A stretch of DNA of 64,000 nucleotides from Carboxylicivirga linearis (GCF_018271995.1 NZ_JAGUCO010000002.1:248001-312000), one strand, 5' to 3'; positions 1 to 7,870 are shown, numbered from the stretch's first letter. Program-made: numbers and translations. Notes: generated by a model not told the origin, from the letters alone.

Positions 1-335
1 TTGATGGCGAATTGCCAACTTATTGGGATGAATTTTTACCTTCAATAGAAGATGAAAGTTTGAAAGGAAAACGATTTGCAATTTTCGGAGGTGGTGATCA
101 GAAGGGATACACTGAGAATTTCGTTGATGGCATTGGTCTAATGGCTGAATTCCTGGAAGAACGAACAGGAAAAATTGTTGGATTTACATCCACTGAAGGA
201 TACGAATTTGAAGGCAGTAAAGCTCAACGTGGAGATCAATTTGTTGGCCTAGCTTTGGACATTGAAAACCAAGCGGCTTTAAGTAATGAACGAATTGAAG
301 CCTGGGTTGAGACTTTAAAGAAAGAATTTGCCTAA
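1..335 (+). CDS. fldA: Flavodoxin, C-terminal part (5' end outside window)
   Basis: Flavodoxins are small FMN-binding electron carriers of the cytoplasm. The open frame runs in from the left edge: codons before position 12 are also coding and read DGEL ahead of PTYWDEFLP, the segment that follows the second FMN loop in long-chain flavodoxins. The visible part has the usual order: the FGxGDQxGYxENF strand-loop, a helix GIGLMAEFLEE, the long-chain insertion ending in TEGYEFEGSKA, FVGLALD, and a final amphipathic helix. Only about the last 110 residues are present. A hairpin with a T-run follows the stop codon. Family assignment is confident; the N-terminal FMN phosphate loop cannot be checked. 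Confidence 0.88.
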   Translation, partial: DGELPTYWDEFLPSIEDESLKGKRFAIFGGGDQKGYTENFVDGIGLMAEFLEERTGKIVGFTSTEGYEFEGSKAQRGDQFVGLALDIENQAALSNERIEAWVETLKKEFA

Positions 336-363
336 CTGGAATAGTTTTAGATTAATTATACTT

Positions 364-393
364 AAGGGATGGACAATTGTTCATCCCTTTTTT
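364..393. terminator. Bidirectional intrinsic terminator between fldA and mntP
   Basis: An 8-bp perfect stem, AAGGGATG (364-371) and CATCCCTT (382-389), is followed by a T-run. It sits between two convergent genes and ends at the stop codon of the minus-strand mntP. Confidence 0.7.
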
Positions 394-952
394 ATTGAAG
401 TAAATGCTCAATAAGTATTTTAATACCTATTCCTATTAAAAGAATACCTCCAATAATTTCCATCTTATTTCTGAAGATACTACCTAATTTCCAGCCGATT
501 GCAATTCCTAAATGCGAGAATATAAAGGTGACTATACCAATAACAATAGCTGGCATCACAATATCCACATTTAATAAAGAGAAACTAATTCCAACCGCCA
601 GTGCATCTATACTGGTTGCAATAGCAAGCATGGTAATTGTTTTGTTATTATAGGCATTTACAAATGGAGCTGATTCGTTATATTGAAAAGCTTCGTACAA
701 CATCTTGCCGCCAATAAATAGAAGTAAGGCAAAAACCACCCAATGATCATAGGCACTAATAGCATCTGCAAATGATTGGCCAAGAGCCCAACCAATAACT
801 GGCATTATTCCCTGAAAGAATGCAAACAATAAGCAAACCTTGCCAACAGGATTAAATTTTATTTTTTTAATAGATAAACCTACAGTTATTGAAACCGCAA
901 ATGAATCCATTGCTAAAGCAACTGCTAAAAGCAATAACGACAAAAACTCCAT
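392..952 (-). CDS. mntP: Putative manganese efflux pump MntP
   Basis: MntP exports Mn(II) across the inner membrane. The protein is almost entirely hydrophobic, with about six membrane helices in two similar halves. Each half carries an acidic motif typical of the family: AMDSFAVS near the N-terminus and SIDALAVGISF in the middle. I place the start at the ATG at 952, giving 186 residues beginning MEFLSLLLLAVALAMD, because family members begin just before this first helix; a longer reading from 979 adds nine residues that do not fit. The gene is convergent with the flavodoxin gene. MntP genes in other bacteria are often controlled by a manganese riboswitch or MntR; I see no convincing yybP-type element upstream. 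Confidence 0.85.
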   Translation of the reverse strand: MEFLSLLLLAVALAMDSFAVSITVGLSIKKIKFNPVGKVCLLFAFFQGIMPVIGWALGQSFADAISAYDHWVVFALLLFIGGKMLYEAFQYNESAPFVNAYNNKTITMLAIATSIDALAVGISFSLLNVDIVMPAIVIGIVTFIFSHLGIAIGWKLGSIFRNKMEIIGGILLIGIGIKILIEHLLQ

Positions 953-1165
953 AAAAACAATTTGGTCGCAAAAATACACTTTTTGAATTAAGATGAAAAA
1001 AGGAACAAATGGCCATTTTTAATTAACAATAATTAATGTGATTTCCTTATCATATATACACAAACATTTATTGTCATCAAGTAATTTTAAAAAGTTGATT
1101 TTCCTCTAATTCCATACATCTTACCAATCTATATAGTCATTATTGAAAAATATTGGACTAATTTA

Positions 1166-1831
1166 TTACAAATGTCATTAGTAAACAGAGTAGGAGATGT
1201 TACATATATAATTACAAATGTGATACATTAAAAAAACACTACTTAGGAAATAGTTACAAATATAAATTACAAGTGTAACTAATTACAATCAATCAGTACT
1301 CCTTCATGAAAGTTAAAAATAGTTCTATACTAAACATTAAATCAGGTATTTATATGGTTCATTTGTATTAATAAGTTAATAAATATGAATACACCTGTAA
1401 TAACCACTCAAAACAGGGCTTAAATACTTTATAATATTCATCTTAAATGATTGATAACCAAATATTTTACATGTTTACTTGAAGTAATTATTAATATTAA
1501 CCATAAGCTACTGAATATCAAAGTATAGCTAACCAATCAATTGTGAATCATTTAAATATATAGGCTAAGATATAGTTTTTGAAACGAATTATTAAAATGC
1601 ATTAATACAGTAATTTAACAATTATTAATGAAAGTAATTTATGAAGAAGCTAAAGTGTATTAATTTATTATATTGAAATTGAAGAGTAGTATAGATACAT
1701 TTGTTAATAACGCCAACAGTTAATATACAACTGTAATCATCTTTTTATTTGGAAATTTGAGACTGATAGGTTACATTTGTATTTTACTTGTGTAATCAAA
1801 TAAATAATACACTTGTAACTTACATATGTTC
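1166..1831. repeat. Array of TTACA-NN-TGTAA palindromes in a 0.9-kb gene-free region
   Basis: The stretch 953-1854 has no credible gene. It holds about twelve 12-bp sites close to TTACANNTGTAA, starting at 1166, 1200, 1212, 1254, 1267, 1389, 1695, 1725, 1771, 1784, 1807 and 1820. The site at 1267 has two perfect arms; the others differ at one to a few arm positions. Three pairs are exactly 13 bp apart start to start (1254/1267, 1771/1784, 1807/1820). The array ends 24 bp before the XRE gene. The simplest reading is a multi-site operator for that regulator (inference). The site at 2408 and the pair at 4248/4261 match the same consensus. Confidence 0.6.
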
Positions 1832-1854
1832 CTTATTTACATCACTAAATATTA

Positions 1855-2298
1855 ATGAAAGAACGATTAGAAGCAATCCTTAAGCATGAGAAGTTAACTC
1901 CATCCAGGTTAGCTGATATTATTGGAGTTCAACGCTCAGGTATTTCGCATATCATGTCAGGTAGAAATAAACCGGGATTAGACTTTCTTTCAAAGCTAAT
2001 CACTCATTTTCCACATATAAATGGCGATTGGTTAATTACAGGCCAAGGTTCAATGCTTAAAAATGCCACAAAAACGGTTTCAGAAGCACAAATGACTATT
2101 CCTATACCCAAAGCGAAGGAAGAAAAGAAAGAGCCAGAAAAGCCTACCATTCGCTTTGAGAAACCTACTACATTTAATAAACCACCTAATCCACAACCCG
2201 AGTTAGATTCTATTCCACCAATTGAGAAAGGAAAGCAGATAGAGCGAATCATTGTGTTTTATACCGATAAATCTTTTTCGGAGTATAAGCCCGAGTAG
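1855..2298 (+). CDS. XRE-type helix-turn-helix transcriptional regulator
   Basis: This 147-residue protein has an N-terminal HTH of the Cro/CI (XRE) type at residues 1-68: a helix with LAKHEKLT-like content, the SRLADIIGVQRSGISHIMSGRNKPG turn-recognition segment (read in overlapping parts) and a WLITGQG tail motif. A proline- and lysine-rich linker (about 75-130) follows, then a short C-terminal block, IERIIVFYTDKSF. From general knowledge, Bacteroidota chromosomes carry core regulators of this layout, so it need not be a phage repressor. The upstream region is packed with TTACANNTGTAA palindromes, and pyrKD just downstream has one at its promoter, so autoregulation and local control are likely (inference). 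No ligand domain is visible. Confidence 0.8.
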   Translation: MKERLEAILKHEKLTPSRLADIIGVQRSGISHIMSGRNKPGLDFLSKLITHFPHINGDWLITGQGSMLKNATKTVSEAQMTIPIPKAKEEKKEPEKPTIRFEKPTTFNKPPNPQPELDSIPPIEKGKQIERIIVFYTDKSFSEYKPE

Positions 2299-2382
2299 TC
2301 ACTGTGTTGGATTCAGTTAAAATTAAGTATCTAATTAATTTGCCTTCCTGGAGTATAAGGATAGTTAGTCGTTATTTTTTGG

Positions 2383-2390
2383 TATATTTG
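2383..2390 (+). promoter_or_regulatory. Candidate -7 box of the pyrKD promoter
   Basis: TATATTTG, followed by CAGCG, matches the Bacteroidota -7 consensus TAnnTTTG exactly. It lies about 80 bp before the pyrK start and directly upstream of the palindrome at 2408. I could not find an equally clear -33 element. Confidence 0.5.
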
Positions 2391-2407
2391 CAGCGATTTA
2401 GATTAGT

Positions 2408-2419
2408 TTACAAATGTAA
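2408..2419. promoter_or_regulatory. Perfect-arm TTACA-AA-TGTAA operator candidate before pyrK
   Basis: The site has the same sequence as the array upstream of the XRE gene and lies 18 bp after the candidate -7 box, where a bound repressor would block transcription. Another TGTAA half-site follows at 2424. Confidence 0.5.
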
Positions 2420-2464
2420 TCGATGTAAACATTCAATCATTAGATATTGCAAGTACTTAAATAC

Positions 2465-3235
2465 ATGAAGAAATACGTAGACGATTTTACTGTTATTGAA
2501 AATCAACGCCTAAATCATGAGTATGTGGTGTTGACTCTAAAGCATCCCGATCGCTTACCGCATATGATGCCTGGACAGTTTGTAGAGGTGAAGGTTGAGA
2601 ACGGACCGGATACTTTCCTGAGAAGACCTATATCTATTCATGATATCGATGCTGAAAACAATACGATGAAACTATTGGTTCAGGAGATTGGTGAAGGAAC
2701 GAGATTAATGGGTGCTTTAAATGAAGGTGACAAATGTAACCTGGTGTATCCACTTGGTAACTGGTTTTCTTTACCTGATAAGAAAGATGTACTGTTAGTT
2801 GGTGGTGGATGTGGTATTGCTCCTTTATTATTTATGGGACGCCATCTGAAAGCAAATGGAATTAAACCAAGATTCCTTTTAGGTGCAAGAAGTGCTGATG
2901 GACTAATTGCTATTGACGAATTTAAGAAGTTAGGTGAAGTATATACCACAACTGAGGATGGATCTGAAGGGGTGAAAGGCTTTGTTATCCACCATCCGGT
3001 TATGCGCACTCAGCAGCCTGATATAGATTGGATATACACCTGCGGTCCGGAAGCTATGATGAAAGTGGTAGCGAAATATGCTCGTAATCATGAAATAAAG
3101 TGCCAGGTTTCATTAGAAAACTCAATGGCTTGTGGCTTTGGAGCGTGTTTATGCTGTGTGGCTGAAACGCTTGATGGAAATAAATGTACATGTACAGACG
3201 GACCTGTTTTTGATTCAACTTATTTAAAATGGTAG
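2465..3235 (+). CDS. pyrK: Dihydroorotate dehydrogenase electron transfer subunit
   Basis: PyrK passes electrons from the class 1B dihydroorotate dehydrogenase to NAD+ through FAD and a [2Fe-2S] cluster, in pyrimidine synthesis. Visible features are the FAD motif LRRPISIHD near residue 52, the NAD-binding glycine loop [10 protein letters not shown] near residue 118, and a C-terminal iron-sulfur site with Cys223, Cys228, Cys231 and a fourth ligand at Cys241 or Cys243. I start at the ATG at 2465 (256 residues, [10 protein letters not shown]); an upstream TTG at 2447 would add six residues without family support. The last 7 bp overlap the pyrD start, as expected for translational coupling of the two subunits. 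Confidence 0.93.
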   Translation: MKKYVDDFTVIENQRLNHEYVVLTLKHPDRLPHMMPGQFVEVKVENGPDTFLRRPISIHDIDAENNTMKLLVQEIGEGTRLMGALNEGDKCNLVYPLGNWFSLPDKKDVLLVGGGCGIAPLLFMGRHLKANGIKPRFLLGARSADGLIAIDEFKKLGEVYTTTEDGSEGVKGFVIHHPVMRTQQPDIDWIYTCGPEAMMKVVAKYARNHEIKCQVSLENSMACGFGACLCCVAETLDGNKCTCTDGPVFDSTYLKW

Positions 3236-4140
3236 ACCTAAATATAGATTTAAACGGGTTGCAGCTTAAAAACCCGGTTATGACAGCCTCCGGAACCTTT
3301 GGATATGGTGAGGAGTTTATGGACTTTTTTGATATTGCCCGGTTGGGAGGTGTTTTAGTAAAAGGTACAACTTTAAATCATCGCGAGGGAAATCCTTATC
3401 CACGAATGGCTGAAACACCCAAAGGCATGTTAAATGCAGTAGGTCTTCAGAATAAAGGAGTACAATATTTTGCAGATACTATATATCCTCGAATTAAGGA
3501 CATCAAAACCAATATGCTGGTAAACGTATCTGGCTCTACAGTTGATGAATATGTTGAAACAGCTAAAGTTGTTAACTCCTTAGAGAATATACCCGGAATT
3601 GAGTTGAATATTTCGTGTCCTAATGTAAAAGAAGGCGGTATGGCATTTGGAACCAGCTGTCCTTCGGCTGTGGCTGTAGTAACTGCAGTACGTAAGGTAT
3701 ATGATAAACATTTAATGGTGAAATTATCACCAAATGTTACCGATATAGCTGAAATAGCCAAGGCTGTGGAAGATAATGGTGCTGATTCTGTTTCTTTAAT
3801 TAATACCCTTCTGGGAATGGCTATTAATGCTAAAACACGTCGTCCTCTCTTATCAACTATAACTGGCGGTTTATCAGGTCCAGCGGTTAAACCAATCGCT
3901 TTACGCATGGTATGGCAGGTTGCACAAGCCGTTAAAATACCTATTGTGGGTATGGGTGGTATAATGAATGCAACCGATGCTATTGAGTTTATGTTGGCTG
4001 GTGCTTCTGCTATTCAGGTTGGAACTGCCAACTTTGTAGATCCAATGGTTACCGTTAAAATAGTTGAAGGAATAGAGAAATACTGTGAAGAGAATGGATT
4101 TGAAAGTGCTTCTGAACTAATTGGTGCTATGGAAGTATAA
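3229..4140 (+). CDS. pyrD: Dihydroorotate dehydrogenase (class 1B), catalytic subunit
   Basis: This FMN enzyme oxidises dihydroorotate to orotate, the fourth step of UMP synthesis, in complex with PyrK. At 303 residues it has the usual length. Recognisable parts are [11 protein letters not shown] near the N-terminus, NAVGLQNKG near 69, the catalytic-loop motif NISCPNV with the active-site Cys at about 130 (class 1B uses Cys where class 2 uses Ser), [13 protein letters not shown], and the phosphate-binding GMGGI and [10 protein letters not shown] segments. It overlaps pyrK by 7 bp, so the pair forms one operon, closed by the terminator at 4166. Confidence 0.95.
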   Translation: MVDLNIDLNGLQLKNPVMTASGTFGYGEEFMDFFDIARLGGVLVKGTTLNHREGNPYPRMAETPKGMLNAVGLQNKGVQYFADTIYPRIKDIKTNMLVNVSGSTVDEYVETAKVVNSLENIPGIELNISCPNVKEGGMAFGTSCPSAVAVVTAVRKVYDKHLMVKLSPNVTDIAEIAKAVEDNGADSVSLINTLLGMAINAKTRRPLLSTITGGLSGPAVKPIALRMVWQVAQAVKIPIVGMGGIMNATDAIEFMLAGASAIQVGTANFVDPMVTVKIVEGIEKYCEENGFESASELIGAMEV

Positions 4141-4165
4141 TCTAAACAAAGATATCTTTTACAAG

Positions 4166-4190
4166 ACCGGACATTTTGTCCGGTTTTTTT
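4166..4190 (+). terminator. Intrinsic terminator of pyrKD
   Basis: The 8-bp perfect stem ACCGGACA (4166-4173) and TGTCCGGT (4177-4184) with a TTT loop is followed by seven T residues. Confidence 0.85.
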
Positions 4191-4247
4191 ATACCCTTAT
4201 TAATGTATGCATATTTATACATAACATATTCACACGCCACTCCTTGG

Positions 4248-4272
4248 TTACATATGTAATTTACAGTTGTAA
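4248..4272. repeat. Tandem pair of perfect TTACA-NN-TGTAA palindromes
   Basis: TTACATATGTAA (4248-4259) and TTACAGTTGTAA (4261-4272) lie 13 bp apart start to start, the same phase as the pairs before the XRE gene. The interval 4191-4496 between the pyrKD and tRNA-Lys terminators holds no credible gene; it is AT-rich, and this pair is its only clear feature. No promoter is obvious beside it. Confidence 0.55.
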
Positions 4273-4496
4273 TCGAAGTGTTTTTCTCCTTATTTAATTT
4301 ATTAAGATATTCTAGCTATTGGTTACGAAACTAGTAGCTCTATATCTACCATATATTACAGTAGTCATTTATTTTAAATGCAATACGCTTAAGAGTGATA
4401 TTCTCTATATAAAAGTATAATTGGATCAATTAGGACTTAATAGGCAACTGATTTGATAAAGATGATTAGTGCACATAAAATCATTAAAAAAGGGCA

Positions 4497-4529
4497 TAAA
4501 AAAAAGCTCCGGAATAATTTCCGAAGCTT
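4497..4529 (-). terminator. Intrinsic terminator of tRNA-Lys
   Basis: Read on the minus strand, AAGCTtCGGAA pairs with TTCCGgAGCTT (one mismatch) and a run of T residues follows. It begins three bases after the CCA end of the tRNA. Confidence 0.8.
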
Positions 4530-4531
4530 CT

Positions 4532-4607
4532 TGGTGATTCAGCTGGGGTTCGAACCCAGGACCCCATCCTTAAAAGGGATGTGCTCTACCAGCTGAGCTA
4601 CTGAATC
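4532..4607 (-). tRNA. tRNA-Lys (anticodon UUU), CCA encoded
   Basis: A full cloverleaf reads on the minus strand. The acceptor arms are GATTCAG (plus-strand 4601-4607) and CTGAATC (4536-4542). The D-arm GCTC-AGCTGGTAGA-GAGC is present. The anticodon arm is CATCC-CTTTTAA-GGATG, with TTT at positions 34-36. The T-loop GGTTCGAACCC is intact, the discriminator is A, and CCA is encoded. A dedicated terminator follows. Confidence 0.97.
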
Positions 4608-4707
4608 ATCCTGTTTTTGCGGTTGCAAATATAGACGTTTGTACAAGACTGACCAAATAAAAATATTATAAATCTAATATTTTTTTAAGGCCTCGATTAT
4701 AAATTCC

Positions 4708-5853
4708 TTATGATGTGTTGCTTATATTAGTCTTATTTTTTTCATAAAGGTTTACTACAGGCTTAAAATGCTTTCTTATAGTTGGCCATCTATTCGGATA
4801 TTGAGATAATAACTGCAGAATACGCACCTTATTTTTCTTTAAAGCATCGCTAATGGCCGGAGCTGTGATAGCTTTGTCCATGTTTTTACCAACTTCTGCA
4901 CTTGTTAAGCTATTTCCGGTATCTAATACTATTAAAGCCGATTTTTCAAGCCGGTCTAATAAATCAGAGGTTTTACCTAGTCGATTATTTAAGGCTGTGG
5001 TAGAATTGTTATCGGTTGTTCTGGCTGTTTCAATTATAAGGAAGGAAGGTTCCAGTTCAACGGTATCTCCAGGTTCAATATTATATAAGTTACAAATGTA
5101 AACAAGACTATTTTCTATAGACTTCTTTAATTGAAGAAGATTATTACATTCATTAAGTAAATTATTTTTCACTTCATCTTTAATAACATAATTAAAGCCA
5201 TCTCTTTCACTTAAAATATTTATATAATCATCCAGCCAGTAATTATTCCATTTTGAAAAATCTTCCTTTTCTTGATTAATATCGTACTGCTTGGATCTCA
5301 GAAGCTTTTGTGTTGTTTCTCTGAATTGAATTGTTTCCGAAACATGATGCAAATAATTTGAAACAGTGTTATGGGTAAAATTTTTAGCTAATCGGCCTAT
5401 GATTGCCTTCTCCGAAGTCGAATAACTCTCCTTACTTTCTGAGATTCCAAAATTACTTTTATTGTCTCTAAAGAATAAGTAAAAATGTGCAGGCGTATTG
5501 TTGCTTCCTATTCTTTGATTGACATGAAGTACCAGGTAATTGGACTCAGTAAATAAATCTAGTTGACCAATTGAAGTTTGCTCTTGAGAAATGAATGGTA
5601 AAAGCTTTGCGCTAAGCCACTGGAAACCCTTATTAGTTTTTGCCTCATTTAATAAATACGATTGAGTTTCTGCACTAATATCCAGCATCTCATCATCATT
5701 GTGTCGAAGCCATTCCATTCCTTGATAGGCTTTACCAGCTTCATTTGACCAAAATCCAAAAATACGATCAATACCATCCATAAAAAATGGCCATTGCTTC
5801 ATTAGGTGCAATGCACATTTAATGATTATATGCTGATCTGGTTTAAAAGGCAT
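4708..5853 (-). CDS. Conserved-looking protein of unknown function, 381 residues
   Basis: I do not recognise a family. The protein is soluble, without signal peptide or membrane segment. Roughly residues 85-140 contain alternating beta-like strands (YLVLHVNQRI, HFYLFFRDN) that could form a sensor-type alpha/beta domain. The middle is helical with coiled-coil character (residues 170-255). The last 80 residues include LTSAEVGKNMDKAITAPAIS and a following helix (KKNKVRILQLLSQYP) that could be a winged or ordinary helix-turn-helix (weak inference). The start is the ATG at 5853; the gene faces away from the small gene at 6072 across a region dense in ATTAAGC motifs, which it might bind. A single TTACAAATGTAA falls inside it at 5090 and may be chance. 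Confidence 0.7.
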   Translation of the reverse strand: MPFKPDQHIIIKCALHLMKQWPFFMDGIDRIFGFWSNEAGKAYQGMEWLRHNDDEMLDISAETQSYLLNEAKTNKGFQWLSAKLLPFISQEQTSIGQLDLFTESNYLVLHVNQRIGSNNTPAHFYLFFRDNKSNFGISESKESYSTSEKAIIGRLAKNFTHNTVSNYLHHVSETIQFRETTQKLLRSKQYDINQEKEDFSKWNNYWLDDYINILSERDGFNYVIKDEVKNNLLNECNNLLQLKKSIENSLVYICNLYNIEPGDTVELEPSFLIIETARTTDNNSTTALNNRLGKTSDLLDRLEKSALIVLDTGNSLTSAEVGKNMDKAITAPAISDALKKNKVRILQLLSQYPNRWPTIRKHFKPVVNLYEKNKTNISNTS

Positions 5854-5864
5854 ATGATGGTATA

Positions 5865-6070
5865 CTTAATTAAGCAAATTTATAAATATTAAGCCAAAAA
5901 TTAAGTATTTAATTAAGCTTAATTTTAAATTAAGCGGAAATTTAACTTAAATAAATCGCTTAATAAAGTTCTTATATATTTATATATCAGTGTAATATTG
6001 CAATTGATATTCCATTTTTAGAAAAAGTGAATCTCGTATATTTTTCGCCCAATATTAAAAATAATTAAGC
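5865..6070. repeat. Iterated ATTAAGC / GCTTAAT sites between divergent unknown genes
   Basis: ATTAAG(C) starts at 5869, 5888, 5900, 5912, 5929 and 6064, and the reverse form GCTTAAT at 5917 and 5958. Three copies (5888, 5900, 5912) are exactly 12 bp apart. Positions 5917-5935 form a perfect 19-bp palindrome and 5865-5874 a perfect 10-bp one. The last copy ends two bases before the start codon at 6072. This looks like a cooperative binding site for a regulator, or an iteron-like element (inference). Confidence 0.5.
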
Positions 6071-6071
6071 A

Positions 6072-6458
6072 ATGGAACAGTTTATTTTAAGCAGAATTGA
6101 ATGGCTTACAGAATGGTTTATGCAACTATTCTTCGATCCTATGTACTTTTATCAGCCTGAGGTAGTACCTGCAAAATCGGAAATTACAGAAAGTGTAACG
6201 GATAATCTTTTATATAAACAAAGGCGCAGTTTTTCCTTTAGAAGGTTGAAATCCTTATTATTGGATATTATTGACATTCTAAAAGTTCGAATAAAACGAT
6301 TCCCGGATGTGCTTTTAGTTTGGAAAATGGATTTTAGTAAATTGGTAAGTTGGTTAAAGCATTCAGCTTATACTGTAGAAGAAAAAATAAAAAGCACCTT
6401 GAACAAAGTCCAAAGTGCTATTGATATTTTTTGGAATGAAATAAGCTTAGGCTTTTAG
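6072..6458 (+). CDS. Small protein of unknown function, 128 residues
   Basis: No family recognised. The N-terminus is aromatic and hydrophobic ([18 protein letters not shown]), which may be a membrane-surface helix. The middle is strongly basic ([13 protein letters not shown]), and the rest is predicted helical with a regular heptad-like pattern ([21 protein letters not shown]). The gene runs tail to tail into ribH with a 12-bp overlap. Its start codon directly follows the last ATTAAGC motif, so it probably shares a regulator with the divergent gene at 4708-5853. Codon use looks coding-like, but the gene is short and its reality should be tested by conservation. Confidence 0.55.
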   Translation: MEQFILSRIEWLTEWFMQLFFDPMYFYQPEVVPAKSEITESVTDNLLYKQRRSFSFRRLKSLLLDIIDILKVRIKRFPDVLLVWKMDFSKLVSWLKHSAYTVEEKIKSTLNKVQSAIDIFWNEISLGF

Positions 6459-6941
6459 TGATTCTTTCATGTGTACCATTTTAATAGCTGTAATCGCTCC
6501 TTCATCTCCTTTATTACCATGTTTACCTCCAGCTCGATCTATAGCTTGTTGCTGATCTGAGGTGGTTAAAACACCAAAAATAAAAGGAATTGGATACTGC
6601 AGGTTTAATTGTGTAATGCCTTGCGTTACTCCTGAACATACATAATCAAAATGAGGCGTGTCGCCCTGAATTACGCATCCCAGGCAAATTACAGCATCTA
6701 CATCGGTTAATTCGGCCAGGTATTTGGCACCGGCAGTTAATTCAAAGCTTCCGGGTACATATTTTTTAATGATGTTTTCTTTACTTGCACCATTTTTAAT
6801 TAATGTATCGTATGCACCGTTATAAAGAGCTTCTGTAATTTCGGTATTCCATTCAGATACAACAATGCCAAATTTCATTGACTCGGCAGATGGAACATCT
6901 TCAATATTATAATCTGATAAATTTTTTAAACTTGTTGCCAT
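6447..6941 (-). CDS. ribH: 6,7-dimethyl-8-ribityllumazine synthase
   Basis: RibH condenses the ribityl-uracil intermediate with dihydroxybutanone phosphate in the penultimate step of riboflavin synthesis, usually as a large cytoplasmic assembly. The sequence shows the substrate loops [23 protein letters not shown], the [17 protein letters not shown] segment (read in two parts; its histidine is the catalytic one in the family) and the C-terminal [11 protein letters not shown] phosphate-binding loop. I start at the ATG at 6941 (164 residues, [12 protein letters not shown]); the longer frame from 6989 reads through an intrinsic terminator. It lies downstream of the YfgM-like gene but is separated from it by that terminator. 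Confidence 0.93.
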   Translation of the reverse strand: MATSLKNLSDYNIEDVPSAESMKFGIVVSEWNTEITEALYNGAYDTLIKNGASKENIIKKYVPGSFELTAGAKYLAELTDVDAVICLGCVIQGDTPHFDYVCSGVTQGITQLNLQYPIPFIFGVLTTSDQQQAIDRAGGKHGNKGDEGAITAIKMVHMKESLKA

Positions 6942-6960
6942 TGCTTTTAATTTTTCTACA

Positions 6961-6999
6961 AAAATAAAAGAGGTTGCCGACAGTATCAAGCAACCTCTT
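6961..6999 (-). terminator. Intrinsic terminator of the YfgM-like gene
   Basis: Read on the minus strand, AAGAGGTTGC and GCAACCTCTT (plus-strand 6990-6999 and 6968-6977) form a perfect 10-bp stem followed by TTTTATTTT. Confidence 0.8.
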
Positions 7000-7020
7000 A
7001 TAAATAAGCTTTATATTTTC

Positions 7021-7704
7021 TTACTTCAATTCAGCTCTTGTGATGTACTTGTCAATCTGACGAGCTTCAGTAGAAGTTTTGTATTCGTCTTTGATGGTAG
7101 TGTATGCTTTAACAGCCTCATCTTTGTTGTTGGCAGCTTCATATGCAACACCTAACTTCATTAAATAAGTTGGAGCAGTTAAACTATTCTTAAATGAAGC
7201 AGCTTTTTTGTATTGGCTGATAGCTTTTTCGGTTTGTCCTAACTCCATATAAGCATCTCCCATAGCACCGGCAGCTGTCGCAGCAATCATTTCATCATCA
7301 GTTGAAAAATCACCTAAATAAGAAATGGCTTCATCAAAATTACCTAAGTGTAAATTAGATACTCCTACATAAAAGGCAGAAAGCTTACCCGCTTTTGTTG
7401 AACCGTATTCATCCATAATTTCAATAAATCCAGGATTAATACCGTCGCCGTTTAAAGCTAATTTAAAACTGTCTTGCTCAAAGTATTGCTGAGCATAAAA
7501 TATTTGTTTCTGAGCATTGTTTTCCAGTGGCTGGAAATACAATTTTGAAAGACCATAATAACCTGCTACAATGGCAATAACTACCAATGCTACTGTTGTA
7601 AGGATGTTTTGGTTCTCCTCAATAAAATGCTCTGTTTTACTCAATGCACTCTCAACGTGTTCCAGATTTTCATCTGCATGAGCGCCCTTTTGTTGCTTTG
7701 ACAT
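7021..7704 (-). CDS. YfgM-like membrane-anchored TPR protein
   Basis: The protein has 227 residues: a charged cytoplasmic N-terminus, one membrane helix at about residues 34-56 (ILTTVALVVIAIVAGYYG), then a periplasm-facing chain of tetratricopeptide-like helix pairs (about 95-225), including YLGDFSTDDE, GDAYMELGQTEKAISQYKKA and GVAYEAANNKDEAVKAY. This layout is that of YfgM, an ancillary factor of the SecYEG translocon in E. coli; the same role here is an inference. A 9-bp inverted repeat (7707-7734) covers the leader just before the start codon and a candidate -7 box lies at its outer edge. An intrinsic terminator follows. Confidence 0.8.
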   Translation of the reverse strand: MSKQQKGAHADENLEHVESALSKTEHFIEENQNILTTVALVVIAIVAGYYGLSKLYFQPLENNAQKQIFYAQQYFEQDSFKLALNGDGINPGFIEIMDEYGSTKAGKLSAFYVGVSNLHLGNFDEAISYLGDFSTDDEMIAATAAGAMGDAYMELGQTEKAISQYKKAASFKNSLTAPTYLMKLGVAYEAANNKDEAVKAYTTIKDEYKTSTEARQIDKYITRAELK

Positions 7705-7706
7705 AT

Positions 7707-7738
7707 TTTGCGTTTATTTTATTCGAAACGCAAATGTA
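7707..7738 (-). promoter_or_regulatory. Promoter -7 box and perfect inverted repeat before the YfgM-like gene
   Basis: On the minus strand TACATTTG (plus 7731-7738) matches TAnnTTTG. Overlapping it, TTTGCGTTT and AAACGCAAA (plus 7707-7715 and 7726-7734) form perfect 9-bp arms around a 10-nt loop that ends two bases before the ATG. It could be an operator or an mRNA hairpin masking the start. Confidence 0.45.
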
Positions 7739-7844
7739 ATTCTTTTAACAAAAAAACAAAAGGTCGATTCTTATATTTATAGCAGTGTTGATAAAAAAAT
7801 ACCCTTAAACAGAAAAATTAGATGCGTGGGTAAAAAGCTATCAT

Positions 7845-7852
7845 TACTTTTG
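7845..7852 (+). promoter_or_regulatory. Candidate -7 box for recF
   Basis: TACTTTTG matches TAnnTTTG and lies 18 bp before the recF ATG, implying a very short leader. Confidence 0.45.
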
Positions 7853-7870
7853 TGATAAATTATATGGTTC

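Noticed and set aside
1317-1380. Short frames starting with ATG in the 0.9-kb gap (about 20 codons)
   Set aside because: Too short, no signal or terminator, and the region is packed with palindromes.
953-1854. Possible CRISPR array or prophage remnant because of the repeats
   Set aside because: The repeats are 12-bp palindromes with irregular spacing; no spacers of fixed length, no cas, integrase or phage genes.
2004-2252. 82-residue minus-strand frame opposite the XRE gene
   Set aside because: Shadow of the XRE gene's proline-rich linker; no family features.
5090-5101. TTACAAATGTAA inside the unknown 381-residue gene
   Set aside because: It matches the operator motif perfectly, but it is in the coding region, single, and may be chance.
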